Shown: positions 63,506 to 64,000 of the stretch, in pieces
How positions within the stretch are numbered: position 1 is the stretch's first letter
Layout of the letters: every line of letters starts with the position of its first letter
NCBI RefSeq assembly: GCF_006539725.1
Contig: NZ_BJNO01000007.1
Span: forward strand, 124,001-188,000
Reading direction: 5' to 3'
DNA from: Klebsiella terrigena
GTDB taxonomy: Bacteria > Pseudomonadota > Gammaproteobacteria > Enterobacterales > Enterobacteriaceae
DNA: 64,000 nucleotides
Made by a program: the position numbers and the translations under genes
Notes under the pieces: generated by a model
The model's input: only the letters and a program-made list of their open reading frames with translations
Told to the model about the DNA's origin: nothing
The model's database searches: none

Positions 63506-64000
63506 ATGGTAGATAGCAAGAAGCGCCCTGGCAAAGATCTCGACCGCATCGATCGTAACATTCTGAATGAGTTACAAAAAGATGGACGTATTTCTAACGT
63601 CGAACTTTCTAAACGGGTGGGACTTTCTCCGACGCCTTGCCTTGAGCGCGTGCGTCGACTGGAAAGACAGGGTTTTATTCAGGGCTATACGGCGCTGCTT
63701 AACCCGCATTATCTGGATGCATCACTTCTGGTATTTGTTGAGATTACTCTGAATCGTGGCGCGCCGGATGTGTTTGAGCAATTTAACGCCGCTGTGCAAA
63801 AACTTGAAGAAATTCAAGAGTGTCATCTGGTATCCGGCGATTTCGACTACCTGTTGAAAACTCGCGTACCGGACATGTCAGCGTATCGTAAACTACTGGG
63901 CGAAACCCTGCTGCGCCTGCCGGGCGTAAACGACACCCGTACCTACGTGGTAATGGAAGAGGTCAAGCAGAGCAATCGTCTGGTAATTAAGACGCGCTAA
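63506..64000 (+). CDS. lrp: Leucine-responsive regulatory protein Lrp
   Basis: A 164-residue global regulator starting MVDSKKRPGKDLDRIDRNIL, nearly identical to E. coli Lrp. It has an N-terminal helix-turn-helix (ISNVELSKRVGLSPTPCLERV, about 30-50) and a C-terminal RAM ligand-binding domain. It binds leucine and controls amino acid metabolism, pili and transport genes. Its stop codon TAA is the last three bases of the window. Confidence 0.98.
   Translation: MVDSKKRPGKDLDRIDRNILNELQKDGRISNVELSKRVGLSPTPCLERVRRLERQGFIQGYTALLNPHYLDASLLVFVEITLNRGAPDVFEQFNAAVQKLEEIQECHLVSGDFDYLLKTRVPDMSAYRKLLGETLLRLPGVNDTRTYVVMEEVKQSNRLVIKTR

Overview
The window is chromosomal DNA of an Enterobacterales member that most resembles Klebsiella or a close relative. 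From about 14.65 kb to the right edge the genes follow the E. coli K-12 ybjL-to-lrp segment closely, with species-level differences: a two-component system between rlmC and artJ, a DoxX gene beside poxB, a FadL-family porin gene, and no ybjQ, ybjX or serW where K-12 has them. The genus assignment is an inference from gene content and sequence, not from a search.

Region 1 (1-14650) is the right part of an eroded P2-superfamily prophage; its integrase and repressor would lie left of the window. It carries early-region genes, a rolling-circle replication endonuclease with the paired tyrosines of P2 gpA, a small gene under a near-consensus LexA box, an Ogr-like zinc-finger gene, and then a morphogenesis block collapsed by two deletions. 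The first fuses the truncated portal gene Q to the last 45 codons of a tail sheath gene. The second fuses the start of a tail tube gene to the back of baseplate gene J. Behind these are intact tail genes: gpI, an 834-residue fibre or tailspike with a probable beta-helix, three further tail genes, and a hub/spike fusion protein. The loss of the capsid, terminase and sheath genes on this side means it cannot make virions alone.

Between the last tail gene and the chromosome is an AT-rich two-gene cassette (12278-14470): a DprA/SLOG-fold protein and a protein joining a HAD phosphatase domain to a ComF-like phosphoribosyltransferase domain. This is the best candidate for an uncharacterised anti-phage or conflict system here. 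The prophage ends at the 3' end of the sRNA gene rybB, which appears to have served as the attachment site.

Region 2 (14651-26480) is core: rybB, ybjL, ybjM, grxA, ybjC-nfsA, rimK, ybjN, the putrescine transporter potFGHI, ybjO (apparent one-base insertion near its start) and rlmC. Region 3 (26559-32604) holds the extra two-component system and the arginine transporter genes artJ and artPIQM, with an ARG box before artJ. Region 4 (32828-37701) is more variable: ybjP, an unrecognised membrane-anchored protein, a FadL-family porin, a DUF1471 periplasmic protein and amiD. Region 5 (37709-50285) holds ybjS, ybjT, ltaE, poxB, DoxX, hcr, hcp, lysO, aqpZ and the OLD-family gene ybjD. Region 6 (50387-64000) has macAB, cspD, clpSA, infA, aat, cydCD, trxB and complete lrp at the right edge. 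A MITE-like dispersed repeat lies between infA and aat.
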